Shown one piece after another: positions 7,765 through 14,500 of a stretch of DNA of 20,244 nucleotides (positions are counted from its first letter, which is position 1; each line of letters begins with the position of its first letter). Source of the stretch: an uncultured Collinsella sp. (GTDB lineage: Bacteria > Actinomycetota > Coriobacteriia > Coriobacteriales > Coriobacteriaceae); assembly GCA_900552735.1 (NCBI GenBank), contig USBA01000012.1:1-20244 (forward strand). The letters run 5' to 3'. Under the pieces are notes generated by a model. It was not told the DNA's origin, did no database searches, and worked only from the letters and a program-made list of their open reading frames with translations. The translations under genes and the position numbers were made by a program.

Positions 7765-8013
7765 CTACACCAGCTTTACGGAGCCAACGGAGTTATGGTC
7801 AGCCTCGATGGCCTCCTCGTAGCCCTCGAGTGCGTCGTGGGCCTCGTGGAGCGCCGCCATGGCGGCCTCGAGCTTGGCGCCAATACGCTCCATGTCAAAG
7901 TTCTCGGTCGCGTGCAGCAGCTGATGGCTCCACTCGTGGGCGAGCTCGATGGTGTCGTCGACCTGCTTGACGCTCATGGCAAGCTGGCTCATGTTCATTC
8001 CGACATCATGCAT
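7765..8013 (-). CDS. Small helical protein of unknown function, first gene of the nikR-hyp cluster
   Basis: This 82-residue protein was not recognised. It is predicted to be almost entirely alpha-helical and acidic, with no membrane segment, signal peptide or cysteine. Several histidines are spread along the helices (residues 2, 26, 30, 34 and others), and the sequence has heptad-like Leu/Ala spacing, as in a short coiled coil. AAGGAG lies 6-7 nt before the ATG, a strong ribosome site. The stop codon is one base from the nikR start, so the two are almost certainly co-transcribed and coupled. The context suggests a role in nickel handling or hydrogenase maturation, but that is inference from position only. 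Confidence 0.85.
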   Translation of the reverse strand: MHDVGMNMSQLAMSVKQVDDTIELAHEWSHQLLHATENFDMERIGAKLEAAMAALHEAHDALEGYEEAIEADHNSVGSVKLV

Positions 8014-8052
8014 GGAAAGTCTCCTTTTGTACGGGTCTATTCAGTGGTTCAG

Positions 8053-8058
8053 ATTCTA
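8053..8058 (-). promoter_or_regulatory. Possible -10 element of the nikR-hyp operon
   Basis: TAGAAT on the minus strand (5 of 6 matches to TATAAT) lies about 40 bp before the 82-aa gene and after the thioredoxin terminator. No good -35 box and no GTATGA-N16-TCATAC NikR operator were seen, so the call is weak. Confidence 0.3.
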
Positions 8059-8084
8059 CTACGCCCGCTTTGCGCATCGCCGCA

Positions 8085-8123
8085 TAAGAAAACGGGTGCG
8101 AGTCCGTCCGACCCGCACCCGTT
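8085..8123 (-). terminator. Rho-independent terminator after thioredoxin
   Basis: On the minus strand, AACGGGTGCG and CGCACCCGTT form a perfect 10-bp stem at 8123-8091. The inner bases can add three more pairs, and the T-rich tract TTTTCTTAT follows. It lies about 110 nt after the thioredoxin stop and separates that gene from the nikR-hyp operon. Confidence 0.85.
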
Positions 8124-8233
8124 CACTGGGGGCTGTTTGTGATTACCATACTATCCGTGGTCGCGGGCGCAGCACCCGGCTCTCCGGTGAGCGGCGCAAA
8201 ACCGCTCATGGACGGCAGCACATGACCGGCGTA
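8123..8233 (-). other. Open in-frame extension and hairpin-rich 3' UTR of thioredoxin
   Basis: After the thioredoxin TAA the same frame stays open for 36 codons (starting YAGHVLPSMSGFAPLTGE) and ends with TGA at the base of the terminator stem. An internal ATG in this frame would give a 28-residue peptide but has no ribosome site. The same DNA holds consecutive hairpins: TGAGCGG/CCGCTCA (8188-8208), CCGG-CTCT-CCGG, and CGGG/CCCG (8164-8178). It is most likely just a structured 3' UTR; stop readthrough or a small peptide are unproven alternatives. Confidence 0.3.
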
Positions 8234-8554
8234 TTACAGGTGCTTCTCAAGCAGCGCCTGCAGTCTGGCCTTGGGCAGCGCGCCAACGGAGCGGTCGATT
8301 TCCTCGCCGTTCTTAAAGACAACCAGCGTGGGGATGCTCATAACGCCAAACTTCATGGCCAGGTCCTGATTGTCGTCAACGTTGCATTTGGCGACGGCAA
8401 GCTTGCCGGCCAGCTCGTCGGCCACTTCGTCAACGATGGGCGAGAGCGAACGGCAGGGACCGCACCACGGTGCCCAAAAATCAACCAGCACGGGAAGGCT
8501 GCCGTTAACGACGGAATCGAAGTTCTCGGGGGTAATCTGCTTAATGTCAGCCAT
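8234..8554 (-). CDS. trxA: Thioredoxin
   Basis: This 106-residue protein is a complete classical thioredoxin. The active site WCGPC is at 30-34 within VDFWAPWCGPCRSLSP. The buried Asp25 and the cis-proline loop (SIPTLVVFKNGEE) are present, and the length and C-terminal helix are normal. It reduces disulfides in cytoplasmic proteins such as ribonucleotide reductase and peroxiredoxins, with electrons from thioredoxin reductase, which is not in the window. The ATG at 8554 has GGAGGT 4 nt upstream; upstream in-frame starts up to 8638 lack a ribosome site and would add residues not found in the family. It is transcribed alone, divergent from the gene at 8691. Confidence 0.97.
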   Translation of the reverse strand: MADIKQITPENFDSVVNGSLPVLVDFWAPWCGPCRSLSPIVDEVADELAGKLAVAKCNVDDNQDLAMKFGVMSIPTLVVFKNGEEIDRSVGALPKARLQALLEKHL

Positions 8555-8608
8555 GGTGACCTCCATAGTGCGACGCGGCTCGGCCGCGTAAAACTCAGTA
8601 CGACCGTG

Positions 8609-8614
8609 CTTATA
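8609..8614 (-). promoter_or_regulatory. Possible -10 element for thioredoxin
   Basis: TATAAG on the minus strand lies about 55 bp before the thioredoxin ATG in the divergent intergenic region. A TTGCAT lies upstream but only 14 bp away, which is too short a spacing. Confidence 0.35.
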
Positions 8615-8656
8615 CCCAACGGCCCGCAATGCAACCACTCGCGGTCGGCTCTTTTA

Positions 8657-8662
8657 TATAAT
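8657..8662 (+). promoter_or_regulatory. -10 element for the glycosylase-like gene
   Basis: A perfect TATAAT lies 28 bp before the ATG at 8691. The -35 region (around 8634-8639) does not match the consensus well. It is back to back with the thioredoxin promoter region. Confidence 0.5.
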
Positions 8663-8690
8663 GGTGGGCACGTAAACGATTGGAGAGCGC

Positions 8691-9266
8691 ATGTCCACGT
8701 CACAAAGCCAGAAAAAAGAAGCCATCGCCCAGGCGACCGAGCAGGAGCTCGCATCGCTCGCGGGTCGCGGCGTGCGTATCGCAGGCAACGCGTGCTCGCC
8801 GATTGTGCTGGTAAAAGGTGATTTAGACGATGCCGAGCGTGCGGGCGGCGAGCTGGCTGCCGGTCCGGACGGTGCCGCGCTGCGCAAGGCGCTCGGTGCC
8901 ATCGGCTACGCGCCAGAGGATTTTTGCGTGCTGGCAAGTGTTGCCGGCGCGGGCGATGGGGCGGTCGCGACGGGCGAGGGCCTGCCGTGCGAGCTGTTCC
9001 GCGAGGCGCTCGAGGCCTTGGACCCCGAGGCGGTCCTGCTGTTGGACGATCGCGCGGCCGATACCATGCGCGAGACCTATGCCGACATGCTCGTGGCAAT
9101 CGACGACTTTGATACCGCTATGCTCAAGCCCGGCTTGGTCGCTCATGTGCAGGGTCGTCGCGTGCTCGCGCTCGACGGTTTCGAGGCGGCGCTCACTGAC
9201 AAAGCCGCCAAACAACGTATGTGGGCATACATCAAGCAGCTGACCCCGGCAGCCGCGCCGCTGTAG
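8691..9266 (+). CDS. Uncharacterised protein resembling a degenerate uracil-DNA glycosylase fold
   Basis: This 191-residue protein is preceded by GGAG 5 nt before the ATG. Three segments line up by eye with the family 4/5 uracil-DNA glycosylase pattern. IVLVKGDLDDAERAGG, then LRKALGAIGYAPEDFCVL (about 38-80), stand where family members have VGEAPGxxED, G..F.G..G and L..aIGL..d.vyi. FREALEALDPEAVLLLDDRAA matches the P-x-vivalG-x-x-A helix-strand. The C-terminal ALTDKAAKQRMWAYIKQL matches the final helix after the HPS motif. The catalytic GEAPG motif and the HPS motif are both missing, and no set of four cysteines for an Fe-S cluster is present. If the fold is right, it is not an active glycosylase and may be a binding protein. 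The first ~30 residues are hydrophilic and helical. Function unknown. Confidence 0.8.
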   Translation: MSTSQSQKKEAIAQATEQELASLAGRGVRIAGNACSPIVLVKGDLDDAERAGGELAAGPDGAALRKALGAIGYAPEDFCVLASVAGAGDGAVATGEGLPCELFREALEALDPEAVLLLDDRAADTMRETYADMLVAIDDFDTAMLKPGLVAHVQGRRVLALDGFEAALTDKAAKQRMWAYIKQLTPAAAPL

Positions 9267-9326
9267 CGGACTGGCACCGGCAAGGCGGCCCTGACGGGTC
9301 GAGCGCGGCGCCGGCTTGTCGCGCCC

Positions 9327-10052
9327 TTACATCACGGCGCGCAGCTCAAACCGGTCGCCGTTGATGCGGAACTGGCAGTTGCCGTTCATGCGCTCGACGG
9401 CAAGCTTAATGCTCTTGGTTCCAAAGCCGTGTCCGGTGTGCCCGGCTACGGGCATGCCGTCGACCATGCGCGGCGGGCGCCCAAACGTGTTGGAGACCAA
9501 AAGGAGCAGTTGACCGTCCTCGCAACGCAGGTCCAGATCGACAAATCGCTTGCCCTGGGGAGCGGCGCTTGCGGCGACGATGGCATTGTCCAGGGCGTTA
9601 GAGAGCACGCTAAACAGATCGACGTCGGCTACGTGGACGCTCTCGGGCACGGCGGCGCGCAAATCGGCGGTGATGCCGTTTCGGTTGATATCGGAGCTAA
9701 ATGACGAAAGCACGATATTGACCGTGTCGTTGGCGCAGTAGCGGCGCACAGCGGTGCGGTCGTTTGTCTCGCAGAGCTCGTCGATGCGCTCGAGCGCCTC
9801 ATCGATGTGGCCCTCCTCGATCAAAGCCGCAAGGCCGCGCAGGAAGTGCCGCATGTCATGGCGGAGGACCGAAAGCTCACGTCCAGATTGGCGCCAAGCC
9901 TCGAGCTCTTTGATAGCCGCGCTGTCGCGGGTCGCGAGCATCCAACGCTCGCGCTCGGCGATTTCCTTCGCCTCGTATTCACGCAGATACACAGCAAGAA
10001 ACATAAGGTAGAACGCGCAAAGCGCAAACGCCAAAAACTCAACCGTCACCAC
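9327..10052 (-). CDS. Cytoplasmic kinase half of a split GHKL histidine kinase
   Basis: From the first usable start (GTG 10052, followed by a second GTG) this fragment has 241 residues: one hydrophobic helix, then dimerisation and GHKL ATPase domains. The H-box is LRHDMRHFL with His65. The N-box is NALDNAI, and the G-box is GHGFGTKSI. All look intact, so the kinase half has not decayed. No Shine-Dalgarno sequence precedes the GTG. Expression would depend on reinitiation after the upstream reading frame or on readthrough. In the intact family this domain autophosphorylates and passes phosphate to a LytTR response regulator, here the gene at 10604-11326. Confidence 0.6.
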   Translation of the reverse strand: MVTVEFLAFALCAFYLMFLAVYLREYEAKEIAERERWMLATRDSAAIKELEAWRQSGRELSVLRHDMRHFLRGLAALIEEGHIDEALERIDELCETNDRTAVRRYCANDTVNIVLSSFSSDINRNGITADLRAAVPESVHVADVDLFSVLSNALDNAIVAASAAPQGKRFVDLDLRCEDGQLLLLVSNTFGRPPRMVDGMPVAGHTGHGFGTKSIKLAVERMNGNCQFRINGDRFELRAVM

Positions 10053-10094
10053 GGAACCCGAGTGGAAGAGCGTGGTGTAGAACTAGGTGGACTA

Positions 10095-10604
10095 CTAATA
10101 AATAAAAAAAAATAGCGGCAGGATGAGCAGAATCTCGAGCTCGGTAGGGCTTTTGACCGCCAGGCGCGGACCGATGTCGCTTGCCCAATGCAGCAGGATC
10201 GCAAAGACGACGGCTGTGGTGATAATGCGTGCCACGTAGTACGCGATTTGCGAGTCGGTGGCGGCGAGCGCGGCGATGCCCATCCAGTTGCTGAACTGGC
10301 AGCTCAGATAAGCACTGGTGACGCCCAGCATAGCGAGCAGCGGGCTCAGGCGATAGCGCGCGCACAGATAGATGACGAGCGGCAGATGCACGACGAGCGG
10401 ATATACCTGACGGGCGAAAAGCTCGCCGCCGACGGCATTGGCGAGGCCGAATGTGCATCCGGTTACGGCGCTGACCATCACCAGCTCAAGCGCATGACGC
10501 CGGTTGATCTCGATGCCGCAGAGCGCCGCCGAGGCAAAAACGCCAAAAAGCAGGGTCGTTGCGTGGTGGATGGCCCAAAGTATCATCTCGGCCGTGGGGA
10601 GCAT
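10095..10604 (-). CDS. Membrane sensor half of a split GHKL histidine kinase
   Basis: This 169-residue fragment starts at ATG 10604, whose A is the last base of the response-regulator stop (TAATG), so it is coupled to that gene. It has about six hydrophobic segments, for example TTLLFGVFASAALC, LVMVSAVTGCTFGL, YPLVVHLPLVIYLC, LLAMLGVTSAYLSC, IITTAVVFAILLHW and ILLILPLFFFIY. This is the usual AgrC-like membrane input domain. It ends at two consecutive TAG codons inside the last membrane segment. The PheRich end is encoded by the T9 tract. Alone it would have no signalling output. Confidence 0.55.
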   Translation of the reverse strand: MLPTAEMILWAIHHATTLLFGVFASAALCGIEINRRHALELVMVSAVTGCTFGLANAVGGELFARQVYPLVVHLPLVIYLCARYRLSPLLAMLGVTSAYLSCQFSNWMGIAALAATDSQIAYYVARIITTAVVFAILLHWASDIGPRLAVKSPTELEILLILPLFFFIY

Positions 10605-11326
10605 TAGCGCCCCCCGCCCTCGAACCGTGCCGCAAAGTAGGCATCCTGGAAACCCTGCTTGCAGCTGCGCGCCAGCGGGATGCAAGCGCCCGATCGCATG
10701 ACGATATCCGTACGGTTGAAGTGGTCGATATTGCGCAGGTTGACCTGGTAGCTGCGGTGGCATTTAAAGAAGCTCGCGTTTTTGGCTAGCTGGTCCTCGA
10801 TGTTGCGGAACGGCTCGAGCGCCTCGATATCGCGTCCGTCGCGCAGGTGGAAAACCACGTGCTTGTTGCGTGCCTCGGCATATTCGATATCGGACAGGCG
10901 CAGGGCGTGGTAGCCAAAGGACGTTTTGATCACGAGCTCGTCGGTCGCCGACGGGCGCATGCTCGAAAGCTCGTCGAGCAGTTGCGCCAGGCGTTCGTAC
11001 GCTACGGGCTTGAGCAGGTAGTCGAAGGCGCGGACCTCATAGGACTCCAGCGCGAACTCGGGCGACGAGGTGAGAAACACCAGGCGCACGGCGGTATCGG
11101 CCTGGCGCAATTCGCGCGCGGTGTCCATGCCGTTGACGAGCGGCATGATCATGTCGAGCAGAATGATGTCGGCGCGCGATGCGGCATGGCGGGCCAGCAG
11201 GTCCTCGCCGCACGTGACGAGCGCAACGTCGACCGTCGTGCCCGTCTCGGTCGACCAGCGGTCGATCATCCGGTGCAGTCTATCTAGAAAAGCGACGTCG
11301 TCGTCGCAGGCGATAATCTTGAGCAT
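10604..11326 (-). CDS. LytTR-family response regulator
   Basis: This 240-residue protein has a receiver domain at 1-120 with the acidic pocket Asp8/Asp9, phospho-acceptor Asp58 in ILLDMIMP, switch region FLTSS, and the conserved lysine in FDYLLKPV. A LytTR DNA-binding domain follows at about 135-235 (IEYAEARNKHVVFHLRDG, FRNIEDQL, FFKCHRSYQVNLRNI). Such regulators bind paired direct-repeat sites and activate surface, competence or virulence genes. The ATG at 11326 has AAGGGGG 5 nt upstream; the longer open frame upstream lacks a ribosome site. It is the first gene of the two-gene system and lies head to head with the large adhesin gene, its likeliest target. A TGGCAAAAT sequence at 11356-11348 (minus) could be an extended -10. 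Confidence 0.95.
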   Translation of the reverse strand: MLKIIACDDDVAFLDRLHRMIDRWSTETGTTVDVALVTCGEDLLARHAASRADIILLDMIMPLVNGMDTARELRQADTAVRLVFLTSSPEFALESYEVRAFDYLLKPVAYERLAQLLDELSSMRPSATDELVIKTSFGYHALRLSDIEYAEARNKHVVFHLRDGRDIEALEPFRNIEDQLAKNASFFKCHRSYQVNLRNIDHFNRTDIVMRSGACIPLARSCKQGFQDAYFAARFEGGGR

Positions 11327-11568
11327 TCGGGCCCCCTTAGTAGTTCGATTTTGCCACATTGGGTGCGGACCGCTCGCGAAGGCGTGTCCCATTTGCGCCC
11401 CACGGCGTGCAACTCGCGCCAAGCGGCGGGGCGTTAGAAAGTGCAGCAGCAAAATAATCCGTGGATAAACATGTCCACAGATGCCGGCGGTCGGACGGGG
11501 AATCATGCCGGCCGCCGGCGCCAAGCGATAACGAGCATTGCGAAAGCATAGGGGTAAGGGGAGCTGTG
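11327..11568. promoter_or_regulatory. Divergent regulatory region with two inverted repeats
   Basis: This 242-bp stretch separates the response-regulator gene (minus) from the adhesin gene (plus) and must carry both promoters. It contains GTGGA-N8-TCCAC at 11461-11478. It also has a 12-bp GC-rich stem, GCCGGCGGTCGG (11483-11494) with CCGGCCGCCGGC (11508-11519), one G-U pair and a 13-nt loop. The second would be an RNA hairpin about 50 nt before the adhesin start, or an operator. No pair of sites matching the LytTR consensus and no strong -35/-10 pair was found by eye. Confidence 0.5.
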
Positions 11569-14500
11569 ATGAGGGAGAAGAAGATGGGGATGCGCAGACT
11601 TGCTGCTTGCGTGCTGGCCGCAGCGCTGGCGCTTGGGGGTGCGGCGACGACGCTCGCCACGCCTACGGTAGCGGAGGCGTATCCGTCCGCCGCGATCAAA
11701 CCGAAACACCTGAAAAGCGAGCTTTCGTATGGCGAAAGTGATGTAATCCAACTTTCCGGCGGCAAAGACTATCGGTTTGCCGGCACGGTTGATATCGACC
11801 ACTATGAGGTCGAGGGCGGCACCAAGGAGAATCCGACCCGCCTATATTTCACCGATAGCTCGTCTCTGGGCGGTCCGCTGACCGTTAAGCGCGACCTTAC
11901 GTATTCGCAGCACCCCCTCTTTGTGCTTAAGGGCGGTTATGTCGAGTTCATCGGCGATTCAGGCACCTCGACCGAGGTCCGCTGCGATGGAAAAACGTTT
12001 TTGAGCGATAGCAACGATTACGAAGCGCGTGGAGGTGTCGATAAGCCGAATACGGGCAAGAGCCTCAACCTTTCCGTGAAAAACCTCAAGCTTGTTTCAA
12101 GGACCGATAACAAAGATACCGTTCGGGCAATCACGCTCTATGGAACTATGGGTGCGGGGGAGACGGCCAGCTTCACGAACGTGAATGTCAGCGGTTGGAA
12201 ATGCTGCAAGAACAACGCATTCAAGGTTGACCAGGGTAATGAAATTTACGAAGCCTCGCCGGCGCCTGTGACTATCAGAGGCAGCCAGGTCGCGGTGGAT
12301 GCAGCGTTTGTCAACTGCACGTTTAAAAACAATAGTGATGACTGCGTCGGCGCCTTGAGCGTGGTCGGGCGGTCGAAGACTCCAAAAGTTACGTTGAACG
12401 GCTGTACGTTCGAAAACAACAGTCAAGGAATGATTGCATGCGACGAGATGAAGGTTGAGAGCGGTCATGTGCATGCGGGCAATATTGGCGTCAAAAATGC
12501 CATAGTTGCTCTGAATAACTGCAGCATTCGTTCAACAAATAACGCGTCATGGAATGGACCCTGCTCTTATATGTTCAGGGTGTGGGATATTCAATATCAG
12601 ATGCACATGACGAGTGCCATTGCGGTGGCAAAGGATGCGTCGTGCACCATAAACGGTACGGTTATCGACGATTCGTTCGTGTTCCCCTCTGATTATTTCA
12701 ACGGTCGCGACATAAGCGGTCAGGACGAGAAGCGCTGCGCAATTTATGCCCTTGGTTCTGTGACGCTCGCCGGCAACACGAAGGTCACTACGGCCAAGGC
12801 GAAGGGCGTCGACGCATCCGATGTCAGTGGCAATGGCAAGATTCACGTCGATAAGTCTTTCACGGGCGAAGCCGTCCTGTCTGTCGACGATACCAAGTTC
12901 GATCCCGAGTCCAATAAGCAGTACTACTACTATGATTATGTGAACCTTGGCACGAGCGATCTTTCGCAGGAGGATCTCGCGAGCAGGCTCAAGCTTGCCA
13001 ACGCCGACCTTGCATACGACGTTGCCGGTGGCGAGGTCAAGGTCATCCATCGCAAGCACGAGCACGAGTGGACCTATTCCGCCAACAAGGATGGGTACAG
13101 CATCGCGGCTACGTGCAACGGACAGTATGAGACCTCACACTGTGTCTACTCCAGGGACGGCGAGACGATCTCGCTGATGTCGTCCAAGAGAGGCGACCTG
13201 AGCTTTACCTACAACGGCAAACAGCGCGACGCCGCGCTTGCTACGACTAAGCCGTCTCAAAAGGACAACGCTGTGGCCCAGGGCAAGGTAAAGATTGTGA
13301 GCGCACGCTTTTACCGTTGCGCTGATGAGAATGACACCGTGGGCATCGAGATGGAAGGGTCGCAGCCGTGCGATGCGGGCACCTATCGCGTGGTGGCGAC
13401 GGTTGCCGTCGAGGGGCAGAACGATGTTACGCTCGAGCGCGTGTTCAAGATCAACCCTGCCTCGCTTGCGGAGAAGGACTCCAACCGCAAGGATCTTTGC
13501 AAGGTCGAAATCATTGGCTACGACAAGCTGAAGGATAACGTCAGGTTCAGCAACGGTGACGTGCTCAACGACGTTCCGTCTTATAAGTGGACGGGTGAGG
13601 AGATAACGCCTCGCATTAAGGTGACGTATAAGCTTGGTGACGAATGGATTGAGCTTAAAGAGGGCGTCGATTTCGAACGCCTCGCTTGGGGCGAATCGGT
13701 TTCGGAGAAAGATCCAGGTGCGTACCGGAGCCAGCTCTGGGGCCTGGGAAACTTCGCATCCTACGAGTCAATTTACTCCTGCAAGTTTTTCTACTGGAGC
13801 ATCTACGGCACGCAGTTCGAGAATGTTCAGGCCAAGGGCTTTGACGGCACCTATGATGGCAAGGCTCACTCGCCGTCGGTGACGGTCGACAACGCCCCCG
13901 AGGGCATGCAGATCGAATATAGCGTCGATGGTGGCTTGCTGTACGAAGACCGAATCCCCTCCTATACCAATGTCACGCGCGATGTCTACGACAACGTGTG
14001 TGCCGAGACAATTAAGTACCGTATTACCGCACCCGACTACGTGCCGGTGGAGGGCGAGCTTAAGATTAAGATCGCTCCCGCCGAGCAGGCCGCTCCCAAG
14101 GACGTCAAGACGACGGCCACGACCGGGCATGCCTTGGCGGATGGCAGCATCGACGGGATTGATAACACCTACGAGTGGAAAGCCGAGGTTGCCAGCGACT
14201 ATCAGCGGATTGCCGAAGGCGAGACGTCGGTTAAGGGCCTCGCCGCTGGCAAATACAGCGTTCGCCTTAAGGCCGACCGTAACCACAACGCCTCCGAGGC
14301 CCTGACGGTTGAGGTCAAGGACGGCCCTAAGAAGGCCGACGGTAGCGGTTGGAAGCACGACGACGCCGAACACTGGAACACCTGCACCTGTGGCAAGGAG
14401 GACGTTGACCGCGCAAAGCATGACTTTGAGTGGGTCGTCGACCAGGCCGCTACGGCTGATAAGCCCGGTTCTAAGCATGAGCACTGCAAGACGTGCGGCT

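Larger units (their letters stand above)
9327..10604 (-). pseudogene. GHKL sensor histidine kinase interrupted by three in-frame TAG codons
   Basis: One reading frame runs from ATG 10604 (overlapping the response-regulator stop as TAATG) to the stop at 9327, 426 codons in all. The N-terminal membrane part and the C-terminal kinase part are in the same frame, but TAG codons lie at 10097-10095, 10094-10092 and 10085-10083. Residues on both sides, including the FYTTLFHSGS stretch after the last stop, look like the continuous junction of this kinase family. A nine-base T run (10112-10104) comes just before the stops. The simplest reading is a recently inactivated kinase; the two halves are listed separately in case they are expressed. 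TAG is used as a normal stop elsewhere in the window, so stop recoding is unlikely. Confidence 0.7.

Noticed and set aside
8131..8233. A riboswitch (c-di-GMP or cobalamin type) between thioredoxin and nikR
   Set aside because: Some CGCAAA-like and CCGG motifs are present, but the conserved cores and helix order do not match. The terminator also separates the region from the nickel genes.
9267..9326. A terminator between the convergent glycosylase-like gene and the kinase
   Set aside because: The 60-bp gap is GC-rich with only short imperfect inverted repeats and no T-run on either strand.
10083..10097. Reading the TAG codons as pyrrolysine or reassigned sense codons
   Set aside because: Normal genes in the window, such as hypC, hypD, hypE and the lipoprotein, end with TAG. 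No pyl genes or insertion element are seen here.
11460..11478. DnaA-box-like CGTGGATAA next to TGTCCACAG, suggesting a replication origin
   Set aside because: There is only one near-consensus box, with no cluster, no AT-rich unwinding region and no dnaA or dnaN nearby. It is better explained as part of an inverted repeat before the adhesin.
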